Below are positions 40,901 to 50,660 of a stretch of 64,000 bases of DNA, one piece after another (position 1 is the stretch's first letter; every line of letters begins with the position of its first letter). Source of the DNA: Atherix ibis (Eukaryota; Arthropoda; Insecta; Diptera; Athericidae); the NCBI GenBank assembly GCA_958298945.1, contig OY282608.1, positions 16,779,933 through 16,843,932 of the forward strand, read 5' to 3'. The notes beneath the pieces are model-generated. The model was not told the origin of the DNA. It ran no database searches and was given only the letters and a program-made list of their open reading frames with translations. The position numbers were made by a program, and so were the translations under genes.

Positions 40901-42760
40901 TGTTGGTTTGTTGGTTTGTTGGTTTGTTGGTTTGTGGGTTTGTTGGTTTGTTGGTTTATTTGTTTGTTGGTTTGTTGGTTTGTTGGTTTGTTGGTTTGTT
41001 GATTTGTTGGTTTGTTGGTTTGTTGGCTTGTTGGCTTGTTGATTTGTCGGCTTGTTGGTTTATTGGTTTGTTAATTTGTTGGTTTGTTGGTTTGTTAATT
41101 TGTTGGTTTGTTGGTTTGTTGGTTTGTTGGCTTGTTGGTTTGTTGGTTAGTTGGTTTGTTGGTTTGTTGGTTTGTTGGTTTGTTGTTTTGTTGGTTTGTT
41201 GGTTTGTTGGTTTGTTCGTTTGTTCGTTTGTTCGTTTGTTCGTTTGTTCGTTTGTTCGTTTGTTCGTTTGTTCGTTTGTTGGTTAGTTGGTTTGTTGGTT
41301 TGTTGGTTTGTTTGTTTGTTGGTTTGTTGGTTTGTTGGTTTACTGGTTTGTTGGCTTGTTGGTTTGTTGGCTTGTTGGTTTGTTGGTTTGTTGGTTTGTT
41401 AGTTTGTTGGTTTGTTGGCTTGTTGGTTTGTTTGATTGTTGGTTTGTTGGTTTTTTGGCTTGTTAGTTTGTTGGTTTGTTGGTTTGTTGGTTTGTTGGTT
41501 TGTTAGTTTGTTGGTTTGTTGGTTTGTTGGTTTGTTGGTTTGTTCGTTTGTTGGTTTGTTAGTTTGTTGGTTTGTTGATTTGTTGGTTTGTTAGTTTGTT
41601 GGTTTGTTGCTTTGTTGGTTTGTTGGCTTGTAGGCTTGTTGGTTTTTTGGTTTGTTCGTTTGATGGTTTGTTGGTTTGTTGGTTTGTTGGTTTGTTGGTT
41701 TGCTCGTTTTTTGGTTTGTTGGTTTGTTCGTTTGTTTGTTTGTTCGTTTGTTCGTTTGTTAGTTTGTTGGTTTGTTGGTTTGTTCGTTTGTTGGTTTGTT
41801 GGTTTGTTGGTTTGTTTTTTTGTTGGTTTGTTGGTTTGGTGGTTTGTTGGCTTGTTGGTTTGTTGGTTTGTTGGTTTGTTCGTTTTTTGGCTTGTTTGCT
41901 TGTTGGCTTGTAGGTTTGTCGGCTAGTTGGTTTGTTGGTTTGTTGGTTTGTTGGTTTGTTGGCTTGTTGGTTTGTTGGCTTGTTGGCTTGTTGGTTTGTT
42001 GGTTTGTTCGTTTGTTGGTTTGGTGGTTTGTTGGTTTGTTGGTTTGTTGGTTTGTTGGCTTGTTGGCTTGTTGGTTTGTTGGTTTGTTGTTTTGTTGGTT
42101 TGTTGGCTTGTTGGCTTGTTGGCTTGTTGGTTTGTTGGTTTGTTCGTTTGTTGGTTTGTTGGTTTTTTGGTTTGTTGGTTTGTTGGTTTGTTCATTTGTT
42201 GGTTTTTTGGTTTGTTGGTTTGTTGGTTTGTTGGCATGTTGGTTTGTTGGTTTGTTGGCTGGTTGGCTTGTTGGTTTGTTGGTTTGTTGGTTTGTTCGTT
42301 TGTTGGTATGTTCGTTTGTTGGTTTGTTTGTTTGTTGGCTTGTTGGTTTGTTGGTTTATTGGTGTGTTGGTTTGTTGGTTTGTTGGTTTGTTGGTTTGTT
42401 GGTTTGTTGGTATGTTGGTATGTTGGTTTGTTGGTTTGTTGGTTTATTGGCTTGTTGGTTTGGTGGTTTGCTAGTTTCTTGGTTTGTTGGTTTGTTGGTT
42501 TGTTCGTTTGTTGGTTTGTTGGTTTGTTGGTTTGTTAGTTTGTTGGTTTGTTCGTTTGTTGGTTTGTTGGTTTGTTGGTTTGTTGGTTTGTTGGCTTGTT
42601 GGTTTGTTGGTTTGTTGGCTTGTTGGTTTGTTGGTTTCTTGGATTGTTGGTTTGTTCGCTTGTTGGCTTGTTGGTTTGTTGGCTTGTTGGCTTGTTGATT
42701 TGTTGGCTTGTTGGCTTGTTGGTTTGTTGGTTTGTTGGTTTGTTGGTTTGTTGGTTAGTT
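37985..42760 (+). repeat. Long-range copy of 31.1-35.87 kb (about 4.8 kb, offset about 6.9 kb)
   Basis: Landmarks match at 6.87-6.91 kb spacing: TTACTTGG 31860 to 38736, 33090 to 39965 and 33833 to 40716; the CTAG landmark 35003 to 41910; GGCATG 35326 to 42233; TTCG array 34316 to 41215. Private changes include TTTGTGGTTTTTGG near 39065 (one base short), GATTTGTGTGTTTG near 39356, TTTGTGGG near 40933 and TTTACTGG near 41340. It overlaps the third copy of the 1,584-bp unit. Confidence 0.85.
41215..41274 (+). repeat. Last TTTGTTCG (CpG) sub-array, 8 units
   Basis: C at 41217 to 41273. Counterpart of 34316-34367 one unit longer. No TTCG array of more than three consecutive units is seen to the right of it. 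Confidence 0.96.
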
Positions 42761-43280
42761 GGCTCTTTGGCTTGTTGGTTTGTTGGTTTGTTGGCTTGTT
42801 GGTTTGTTGGTTTTTTGGTTTGTTCGATTGTTGGTTTGTTGGTTTGTTGGTTTGTTGGTTTGTTGGTTTGTTGGTTTGTTGGTTTGTTGGTCTGTTGGTT
42901 TGTTGGTTTGTTGGTTTGTTGGTTTGTTGGTTTGTTGGTTTTTTGGTTTTTTGGTTTGTTCGTTTGTTGGCTTGTTGGTTTGTTGGCTTGTTGGCTTGTT
43001 GATTTGTTGGCTTGTTGGCTTGTTGGTTTGTTGGTTTGTTGGTTTGTTGGTTTGTTGGTTTGTTGGTTTGTTGGCTTGTTGGCTTGTTGGTTTGTTGATT
43101 TGTTGGTTTGTTTGTTTGTTGGTTTGTTGGTTTGTTGGTTTGTTGGTTTGTTGGTTTGTTGGTTTGTTGGTTTATTGGTTTGTTGGTTTGTTGGTTTGTT
43201 GGTTTGTTGGTTTGTTGGTTTGTTGGTTTGTTGGTTTGTTGGTTTTTTGGTTTGTTGGTTTGGTCGTTTGTTGATTTAAT
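41278..43280 (+). repeat. Third copy of the 1,584-bp unit with its right-hand module
   Basis: Follows 35957-37984 at about +5.32 kb: CTAG landmark at 41910, GGCATG at 42233, GGCTGG near 42259, TTCGATTG near 42825, GGTCTG near 42891, TTTTTTGG pair near 42940, TTTGGTCGTTTG near 43260. One clear private change is TTGGCTCTTTGG near 42762. This is the right limit of zone 1 landmarks. Confidence 0.83.
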
Positions 43281-43590
43281 GGTTTGTTCGTTTGTTGGCT
43301 TGTTGGTTTGTTGGTTTGTTGGTTTGTTTGTTTGTTTGTTTGTTCGTTTGTTGGTTTGTTGGTTTGTTGGTTCGTTGGTTTGTTGGTTTGTTGGTTTATT
43401 GGATTGTTGGTTTGTTGGTTTGTTCGTTTGTTGGTTTGTTGGTTTGTTGGTTTGTTGGTTTGTTGGTTTGTTGGTTTGTTGGCTTTTTGGTTTGTTGGTT
43501 TGTTGGTTTGTTCGTTTTTTGGCTTGTTGGTTTGTTGGCTTGTTGGTTTGTTGGCTCGTTGCTTTGTTGGTTTGTTGGTTTGTTGGTTTG
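43281..43590 (+). repeat. Transition stretch at the zone 1 / zone 2 boundary
   Basis: TTAATGG near 43277, TTTGTTTG three times near 43325-43342, TTCGTTGG near 43373, GGATTG near 43400, GGCTTTTTGG near 43480 and TTGGCTCG near 43553. I find no counterpart for this order elsewhere in the window. Confidence 0.6.
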
Positions 43591-44300
43591 TTGGTTTGTT
43601 GGTTTGTTGGTTTGTTGGCTTCTTGGCTTGTTGGTTTATTGGTTTGTTGGTTTGTTGGTTTGTTGTTTTGTTGGCTTGTTGGCTTGTTGGTTTCTTGGTT
43701 TGTTTGTTTGTTGGTTTGTTGGTTTGTTGGTTTTTTGGTTTGTTGGCTTGTTGGTTTATTCGTTTGTTGGTTTGTTGGCTTGTTGGTTTGGTGGTTTGTT
43801 GGTTTCTTGGTTTGTTGGTTTGTTGGTTTGTTCGTTTGTTGGTTTGTTGGTTTGTTTGTTTGTTGTTTTGTTCGTTTGTTGGCTTGTTGGTTTGTTGCCT
43901 TATTGGTTTGTTAGTTTGTTGGTTTGTTTGGTTGTTCGTTTGTTGGTTTGTTGGTTTGTTGGCTTGTTGGTTTGTTGGTTTGTTGGCTTATAGGTTTCTT
44001 GGTTTGTTGGTTTGTTGGTTTGTTGGTTTGTTCGTTTGTTGGCTTGTTGGTTTGTTGGCTTGTTGGCTTGTTGGTTTGTTGGCTTTTTGGCTTGTTGGTT
44101 TGTTGGTTTGTTGGTTTGTTGGATTGTTGGTTTATTGGTTTGTTGGTTAGTTGGCTTGTTGGCTTGTTGGTTTGTTGGTTTGTTGGTTTGTTGGTTTATT
44201 CGTTTGTTGGTTTTTTGGTTTGTTGGTTTGTTGGTTTGTTGGCATGTTGGTTTGTTGGTTTGTTGGCTTGTTGGTTTGTTGGCTTGTTGGTTTGCTGGTT
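43591..44300 (+). repeat. 0.7-kb tandem HOR, unit 1
   Basis: GGCTTCTTGG near 43617, TTTGGTGG near 43787, TTGCCTTATTGG near 43897, TTTGGTTG near 43927, GGCTTATAGG near 43985, GGCTTTTTGG near 44080 and GGCATG at 44241. Each recurs 703-712 bases later (about 88-89 octamers). Confidence 0.88.
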
Positions 44301-45010
44301 TGTTGGTTTGTTGGTTTGTTGGCTTCTTGGCTTGTTGGTTTATTGGTTTGTTGGTTTGTTGGTTTGTTGTTTTGTTGGCTTGTTGGCTTGTTGGTTTCTT
44401 GGTTTGTTTGTTTGTTGGTTTGTTGGTTTGTTGGTTTTTTGGTTTGTTGGCTTGTTGGTTTGTTCGTTTGTTGGTTTGTTGGCTTGTTGGTTTGGTGGTT
44501 TGTTGGTTTCTTGGTTTGTTGGTTTGTTGGTTTGTTCGTTTGTTGGTTTGTTGGTTTGTTTGTTTGTTGTTTTGTTTGTTTGTTGGCTTGTTGGTTTGTT
44601 GCCTTATTGGTTTGTTAGTTTGTTGGTTTGTTTGGTTGTTCGTTTGTTGGTTTGTTGGTTTGTTGGCTTGTTGGTTTGTTGGTTTGTTGGCTTATAGGTT
44701 TCTTGGTTTGTTGGTTTGTTGGTTTGTTGGTTTGTTGGTTTGTTCGTTTGTTGGCTTGTTGGTTTGTTGGCTTGTTGGCTTGTTGGTTTGTTGGCTTTTT
44801 GGCTTGTTGGTTTGTTGGTTTGTTGGTTTGTTGGATTGTTGGTTTATTGGTTTGTTGGTTAGTTGGCTTGTTGGCTTGTTGGTTTGTTGGTTTGTTGGTT
44901 TGTTGGTTTATTCGTTTGTTGGTTTTTTGGTTTGTTGGTTTGTTGGTTTGTTGGCATGTTGGTTTGTTGGTTTGTTGGCTTGTTGGCTTGTTGGCTTATT
45001 GGTTTGTTGG
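44301..45010 (+). repeat. 0.7-kb tandem HOR, unit 2
   Basis: GGCTTCTTGG near 44321, TTGCCTTATTGG near 44600, TTTGGTTG near 44631, GGCTTATAGG near 44690, GGCTTTTTGG near 44793 and GGCATG at 44953. Offset is 704 until about 44700 and 712 after it, so one octamer was gained between. Confidence 0.88.
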
Positions 45011-46780
45011 CTTGTTGGTTTGATGGCTTGTTGGCTTGTTGGTTTGTTGGTTTGTTGGTTTGTTTGTTTGTTGGTATGTTCGTTTGTTGGTTTGTTTGTT
45101 TGTTGGCTTGTTGGTTTGTTGGTTTGTTGGTTTGCTGGTTTGTTGGTTTGTTGGTTTGTTGGTTTGTTGGTTTGTTGGTTTGTTGGTTTATTGGCTTGTT
45201 GGTTTGGTGGTTTGTTGGTTTCTTGGTTTGTTGGTTTGTTGGTTTGTTCGTTTGTTGGTTTGTTCGTTTGTTGGTTTGATTGTTTGTTCGCTTGTTGGCT
45301 TGTTGGTTTGTTGGCTTATTGGTTTGTTGGTTTGTTGGTTTGTTTGTTTGTCGTTTGTTGGTTTGTTGGTGTGTTGGCTTGTTGGTTTGTTGGTTTTTTG
45401 GCTTGTTGGTTTGTTGGTTTGTTGGTTTGTTGGTTTGTTCGTTTGTTGGCTTGTTGGTTTGTTGGCTTGTTGGCTTGTTGGTTTGTTGGCTTGTTGGCTT
45501 GTTGGTTTGTTAGTTTTTTGGTTTGTTGGCTTGTTGGTTTGTTGGTTTTTTGGTTTGTTCGTTTGTTGGTTTGTTGGTTTTTTGGCTTGTTGATTTGTTA
45601 GTTTGTTCGTTTGTTGGTTTGTTGGTTTTTTGGATTTTTGGTATGTTCGTTTGTTGGTTTGTTGGTGTAGTGATTTGTTGGTTTGTTTGTTTGTTCGTTT
45701 GTTGGTTTGTTCGTTTGTTGGCTTGTTAGTTTGTTGGTTTGGTGGTTTGTTGGTTTGTTGGTTTGTTGGTTTGTTGGTTTGTTGGTTTGTTGGTTTGTTC
45801 GTTTGTTGGTTTGTTTGTTTGTTGGTTTGTTGGCTTGTTGGTTTGTTGGTTTGTTGGTTTGTTGGTTTGTTGGCTTGTTGGTTTGTTGGTTTGTTGGTTT
45901 GTTGGCTTGTTGGTTTGTTGGCTTGTTGGTTTGTTCGTTTGTTAGTTTGTTGGTTTGTTGGTTTGTTGGTTTGTTGGTTTGTTGGCGTGTTGGCTTGTTG
46001 GTTTTTGGGTTTGTTGGTTTGTTGGTTTGTTGGTTTTTTGTTTTGTTGGTTTGGTCGTTTGTTGATTTGTTGGTTTGTTTGTTTGTTGGCTTGTTGGTTT
46101 GTTGGTTTGTTGGCTTGTTGGCTTGTTGGTTTGATGGTTTGTTGGTTTGTTTTTTTTGTTTGTTTGTTCATTTGTTGGTTTTTTGTTTTGTTGGTTTGTT
46201 GGTTTGTTGGTTTATTGGTTTGTTGGTTTGTTGGTTTGTTAGTTTGTTGGTTTGTTGGTTTGTTTGTTTGTTGGTTTATTGGTTTGTTCGTTTGTTGGTT
46301 TGTTGGTTTGTTGGTTTGTTGGTTTGTTGGTTTGTTGGTTTGTCGGTTTGTTGGTTTGTTGGTTTGTTGGCTTTTTGGTTTGTTGGTTTTGTTCGTTTGT
46401 TGGCTTCTTGGCTTGTTGGTTTGTTTGCTTGTTGGTTTGTTGGCTAGTTGTTATGTTGGTTTGTTGGTTTGTTGGCTTGTTGGTTTGTTGGGTTGTTGGT
46501 TTGTTGGTTTGTTGGTTTGTTGGTTTGTTGGGTTGTTGGTTTGTTCGTTTGTTGGTTTGTTGGTTTGTTGGTTTGCTGGTTTGTTGGCTTGTTGGCTTGT
46601 TGGTTTGTTGGTTTGTTCGTTTGTTGGTTTGTTGGTTTGCTGTTTTGTTGGTTTGTTGGTTTGTTGGCTTGTTGGCTTGGTGGCTTGTTGGTTTATTGGT
46701 TTGTTGGTTTGTTGGCTTGTTGGCTTGTTGGTTTGTTGGTTTGTTCGTTTGTTGGTTTGTTGGTTTGTTAGTTTTTTGGT
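45011..46780 (+). repeat. Most divergent mosaic stretch of the array
   Basis: No clear tandem partner inside the window. Many irregular units: TTTGTCGTTTG near 45350, GGATTTTTGG near 45632, TTGGTGTAGTGA near 45662, TTTTTGGG near 46005, an eight-T run near 46150 followed by TTTGTTCA, TTTTGTTCG 9-mer near 46389 and CTAGTTGTTATG near 46442. The 46.2-46.78 kb part shares order (TTTGTCGG, TTAG/CTAG, GTTGGGTTG twice, TTTGCTGTTTTG) with 49.3-50.4, 51.8-52.9 and 55.3-55.7 kb. Confidence 0.7.
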
Positions 46781-47640
46781 TTGTTGGCTTGTTGGTTTGT
46801 TGGTTTGTTGGTTTGTTGGTTTGTTGGTTTGTTGGTTTGTTCGTTTGTTGCCTTTTTGGTTTGTTGGTTTGTTGGTTTGTTGGCATGTTGGTTTGTTGGC
46901 TTGTTGACTTTTTGGCTTATTGGTTTGTTGGCTTGTTGGTTTGTTGGTTTGGTGGTTTGTTGGTTTCTTGGTTTGTTGGTTTGTTGGTTTGTTCGTTTGT
47001 TGGTTTGTTGGTTTGTTTGTTTGTTGGTTTGTTCGTTTGTTGGTTTGTTGGTTCGTTGGCTTGTTGGTTTGCTGGTTTCTTGGCTTATTCGTTTGTTGGT
47101 TTGTTGGTTTGTTGGTTTGTTGGTTTGTTCGTTTGTTGGCTTGTTGGTTTGTTGGCTTGTTGGCATGTTGGTTTGTTGGCTTGTTGGCTTGTTGGTTTGT
47201 TGGTTTATTGGTTTGTTGGTTTGTTGGTTTGTTGGTTTGTTGTTTTGTTGGTTAGTTGGCTTGTTGGCTTGTTGGTTTGTTGGTTTGTTGGCTTGTTGGT
47301 TTGTTGGTTTTTTTGGTTTATTGGCTTGTTGGTTTGGTGGTTTGTTGGTTTCTTGGTTTGTTGGTTTGTTGGTTTGTTCGTTTGTTGGTTTGTTCGTTTG
47401 TTGGCTTGTTGGTTTGTTGGCTTATTGGTTTGTTGGTTTGTTGGTTTGTTTGTTTGTTCGTTTGTTGGTTTGTTGGTTTGTTGGCTTGTTGGTTTGTTGG
47501 TTTGTTGGCTTGTTGGTTTGTTGGTTTGTTAATTTGTTGGTTTGTTCGTTTGTTGGCTTGTTGGTTTGTTGGCTTGTTGGCTTGTTGGCTTGTTGGTTTG
47601 TTTGTTTGTTGGTTTGTTGATTTGTTGGTTTGTTGGTTTG
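46781..47640 (+). repeat. GACTTTTTG module, partner of 52.89-53.80 kb
   Basis: GGCATG at 46882 followed by TTGACTTTTTGGCTTATT, TTTGGTGG near 46949, TTCGTTGG near 47053, a second GGCATG at 47162, TTGTTTTG near 47242, TTTTTTTGG 9-mer near 47307 and TTAATTTG near 47529. The series recurs from 52.89 kb at offsets of 6,113 to 6,169. Confidence 0.8.
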
Positions 47641-47952
47641 TTGGTTAGTTGGCTTGTTGGCTTGTTGGTTTTTTCGTTTTTTGGTTTGTTGGTTTGTTGG
47701 TTTGTTGGTTTGTTGGTTTGTTGGTTTGTTGGTTTGTTGGTTTGTTGGTTTGTTGGTTTGTTCGTTTGTTAGTTTGTGTGTTTGTTGGTTTGTTGGCTTG
47801 TTGGTTTGTTGGTTTGTTGGCTTGTTGGTTTGTTGGTTTGTTAATTTGTTGGTTTGTTCGTTTGTTGGCTTATTGGTTTGTTGGCTTGTTGGCTTGCTGG
47901 CTTGTTGGTTTGTTGGTTTGTTGGTTTGTTGGTTTGTTGGTTTGTTGGTTTG
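47641..47952 (+). repeat. 0.33-kb tandem HOR, unit 1
   Basis: TTAGTTGG, CTTGTTGG twice, TTTTTTCGTTTTTTGG near 47670, about ten plain units, TTCG TTTGTTAG TTTGTGTG near 47760-47778, TTAATTTG near 47843, TTATTGG and TTGCTGG. The next unit starts 312 bases on. Confidence 0.88.
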
Positions 47953-48300
47953 TTGGTTAGTTGGCTTGTTGGCTTGTTGGTTTGTCCGTTTTTTGGTTTG
48001 TTGGTTTGTTGGTTTGTTGGTTTGTTGGTTTGTTGGTTTGTTGGTTTGTTGGTTTGTTGGTTTGTTGGTTTGTTGGTTTGTTGGTTTGTTGGTTTGTTCG
48101 TTTGTTAGTTTGTGTGTTTGTTGGTTTGTTGGCTTGTTGGTTTGTTGGTTTGCTGGCTTGTTGGTTTGTTGGTTTGTTAATTTGTTGGTTTGTTCGTTTG
48201 TTGGCTTATTGGTTTGTTGGCTTGTTGGCTTGCTGGCTTGTTGGTTTGTTGGTTTGTTGGTTTGTTGGTTTGTTGGTTTGTTGGTTTGTTGGTTAGTTGG
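47953..48300 (+). repeat. 0.33-kb tandem HOR, unit 2
   Basis: Same order as 47641-47952, but TTTGTCCG replaces TTTTTTCG near 47982 and the plain run is three octamers longer, moving the TTTGTTAG TTTGTGTG pair from +312 to +336. Confidence 0.88.
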
Positions 48301-50660
48301 CTTGTTGGCTTGTTGGTTTGTCCGTTTTTTGGTTTGTTGGTTTGTTGGTTTGTTGGGTTGTTGGTTTGTGTGCTTGTTTGTTTGTTGGTTTGTTGGTTTG
48401 TTGGTTTGTTGGTTTTTTGGTTTGTTCGTTTGTTGGTTTGTTGGTTTAATGGTTTGTTGGTTTGTTCGTTTGTTCGTTTGTTGGTTTGTTGGTTTGTTGG
48501 TTTGTTGGCTTGTTGGCTTGTTGGTTTGTTGATTTGTTGGTCTTTTTGTTTGTTGTTTTGTTCGTTTGTTGGTTTGTTGATTTGTTGGTTTGTTGGTTTG
48601 TTGGTTTGTTGGTTTGTTGGTTTTTTGGTTTGTTGGTTTGTTGGTTTGTTGGTTTGTTGGTATGTTGGTTTGTTCGTTTGTTGGTTTGTTGGTTTGTTGG
48701 TTTGTTGGTTTGTTGGTTTGTTGGTTTGTTGGTTTGTTGGTTTGTTCGTTTATTGGTTTGTTGGCTTGTTGGTTTGTTGGTTTGCTGGTTTGTTGGGTTG
48801 TTGGTTTGTTGGCTTGTTGATTTGTTGGTTTGTTGGTTTGTTGGTTTGTTGGTTTGTTGGGTTGTTGGTTTGTTCGTTTGTTAGTTTGTTGGTTTGTTGG
48901 TTTGTTGGTTTGTTGGTTTGTTGGCGTGTTGGCTTGTTGGTTTTTTGGTTTGTTCGTTTGTTGGTTTGTTGGTTTTTTGGTTTGTTGGTTTGTTGGTTTG
49001 TTGGTTTGTTGGTTTGTTGGTTTGTTGGTTTGTTGGTTTGTTGGTTTGTTGGTTTGTTGGTTTGTTGGCTTTTTGTTTTGTTGGTTTGGTCGTTTGTTGA
49101 TTTGTTGGTTTGTTTGTTTGTTGGCTTGTTGGTTTGTTGGTTTGTTGGCTTGTTGGCTTGTTGGTTTGTTGGTTTGTTGGTTTGTTTTTTTATTGGTTTG
49201 TTCATTTGTTGGTTTGTTGGTTTGTTGGTTTGTTGGTTTGTTGGTTTATTGGTTTGTTGGTTTGTTGGTTTGTTCGTTTGTTCGTTTGTTGGCTTGTTGG
49301 TTTGTTGGTTTGTTGGTTTGTTCGTTTGTTGGTTTGTTGGTTTGTTGGTTTGTTGGTTTGTTGGTTTGTCGGTTTGTTGGTTTGTTAGTTTGTTGGCTTT
49401 TTGGTTTGTTTGTTTGTTTGTTTGTTGGCTTGTTGGTTTGTTTGCTTGTTGGTTTGTTGGCTAGTTGCTTTGTTGGTTTGTTGGTTTGTTGGCTTGTTGG
49501 TTTGTTGGGTTGTTGGCTTGTTGGTTTGTTTGTTTGTTGGTTTGTTGGGTTGTTGGTTTGTTCGTTCGTTGGTTTGTTGGTTTGTTGCTTTGTTGGTTTG
49601 TTGGTTTGTTGGCTTGTTGGTTTGTTGGTTTGTTCGTTTGTTGGTTTGTTGGTTTGCTGTTTTGTTGGTTTGTTGGTTTGTTGGCTTGTTGGCTTGTTGG
49701 TTTATTCGTTTGTTGGTTTGTTGGTTTGTTGGCTTGTTGACTTGTTGGTTTGTTGGTTTGTTCGTTTGTTGGTTTGTTGGTTTGTTGGTTTTTTGGTTTG
49801 TTGGCTTGTTGGTTTGTTGGTTTGTTGGTTTGTTGGTTTGTTCGTTTGTTGGTTTTTTGGTTTGTTGGTTTGTCGGTTTGTTGGTTTGTTGGCATGTTGG
49901 TTTGTTGGCTTGTTGACTTTTTGCCTTATTGGTTTGTTGGCTTGTTGGTTTGTTGGCTTGTTGGCTTATTGGTTTGTTGGTTTGTTGGTTTGTTGGTTTG
50001 TTGGTTTGTTCGTTTGTTGGTTTGTTGGCTTGTTGGTTTGGTGGTTTGTTGGTTTCTTGGTTTGTTGGTTTGTTGGCTTGTTGGCTTATCGGTTTGTTGG
50101 TTTGTTGGTTTGTTGGTTTGTTGGCTTATTGGTTTGTTGGGTTGTTGGTTTGTTCGTTTGTTGGTTTGTTGGTTTGTTGGTTTGCTGGTTTGTTGGCTTG
50201 TTGGCTTGTTGGTTTGTTGGTTTGTTCGTTTGTTGGTTTGTTGGTTTGCTGTTTTGTTGGTTTGTTGGTTTGTTGGCTTGTTGGCTTGTTGGCTTGTTGG
50301 TTTATTGGTTTGTTGGTTTGTTGGCTTATTGGCTTGTTGGTTTGTTGGTTTGTTCGTTTGTTGGTTTGTTGGTTTGTTAGTTTTTTGGTTTGTTGGCTTG
50401 TTGGTTTGTTGGTTTGTTGGTTTGTTGGTTTGTTGGTTTGTTGGTTTGTTCGTTTGTTGGTTTTTTGGTTTGTTGGTTTGTTGGTTTGTTGGCATGTTGG
50501 TTTGTTGGCTTGTTGACTTTTTGGCTTATTGGTTTGTTGGCTTGTTGGTTTGTTGGTTTGGTGGTTTGTTGGATTCTTGGTTTGTTGGTTTGTTGGTTTG
50601 TTCGTTTGTTGGTTTGTTGGTTTGTTTGTTTGTTGGTTTGTTCGTTTGTTGGTTAGTTGG
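48301..50660 (+). repeat. 2.5-kb tandem HOR, unit 1
   Basis: TTTGTCCG near 48320, TTTAATGG near 48447, TTTTTTTG-less TTGTTTTG near 48551, GGCGTG near 48923, TTTGGTCG near 49083, a TTTTTTTATTGG near 49185, TTTGTTCA near 49200, TTCGTTCG near 49561, GGCATG at 49891 with TTGACTTTTTGCC, and GGCATG at 50491 with TTGACTTTTTGGC. From 49.4 kb on each lies exactly 2,504 bases (313 octamers) before its partner. Confidence 0.88.

Larger units (their letters stand above)
1282..41926 (+). repeat. Dispersed landmark GTAGGTTTGTCGGCTAG, 15 full copies
   Basis: Starts at 1282, 4914, 6480, 9104, 10632, 11823, 13327, 17437, 19108, 22512, 24095, 27779, 35003, 36587 and 41910. It spans three consecutive altered octamers (CTTGTAGG TTTGTCGG CTAGTTGG), the densest fixed cluster of changes in the array, and is identical in all 15 copies; only the copy at 10632 has a changed base just upstream (CTAGTAGG). 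Short forms without GTAGG are near 11695 and 14390. It lies just right of a TTCG-rich stretch. Confidence 0.96.

Noticed and set aside
43281..43590. Transposon insertion at the zone boundary
   Set aside because: The stretch is still built of octamers; there is no terminal repeat, target-site duplication or foreign sequence.
46148..46160. T-run as a transcription terminator
   Set aside because: Eight T's in a T-rich satellite with no stem-loop or gene upstream; expected from point changes of TTTGTTGG.
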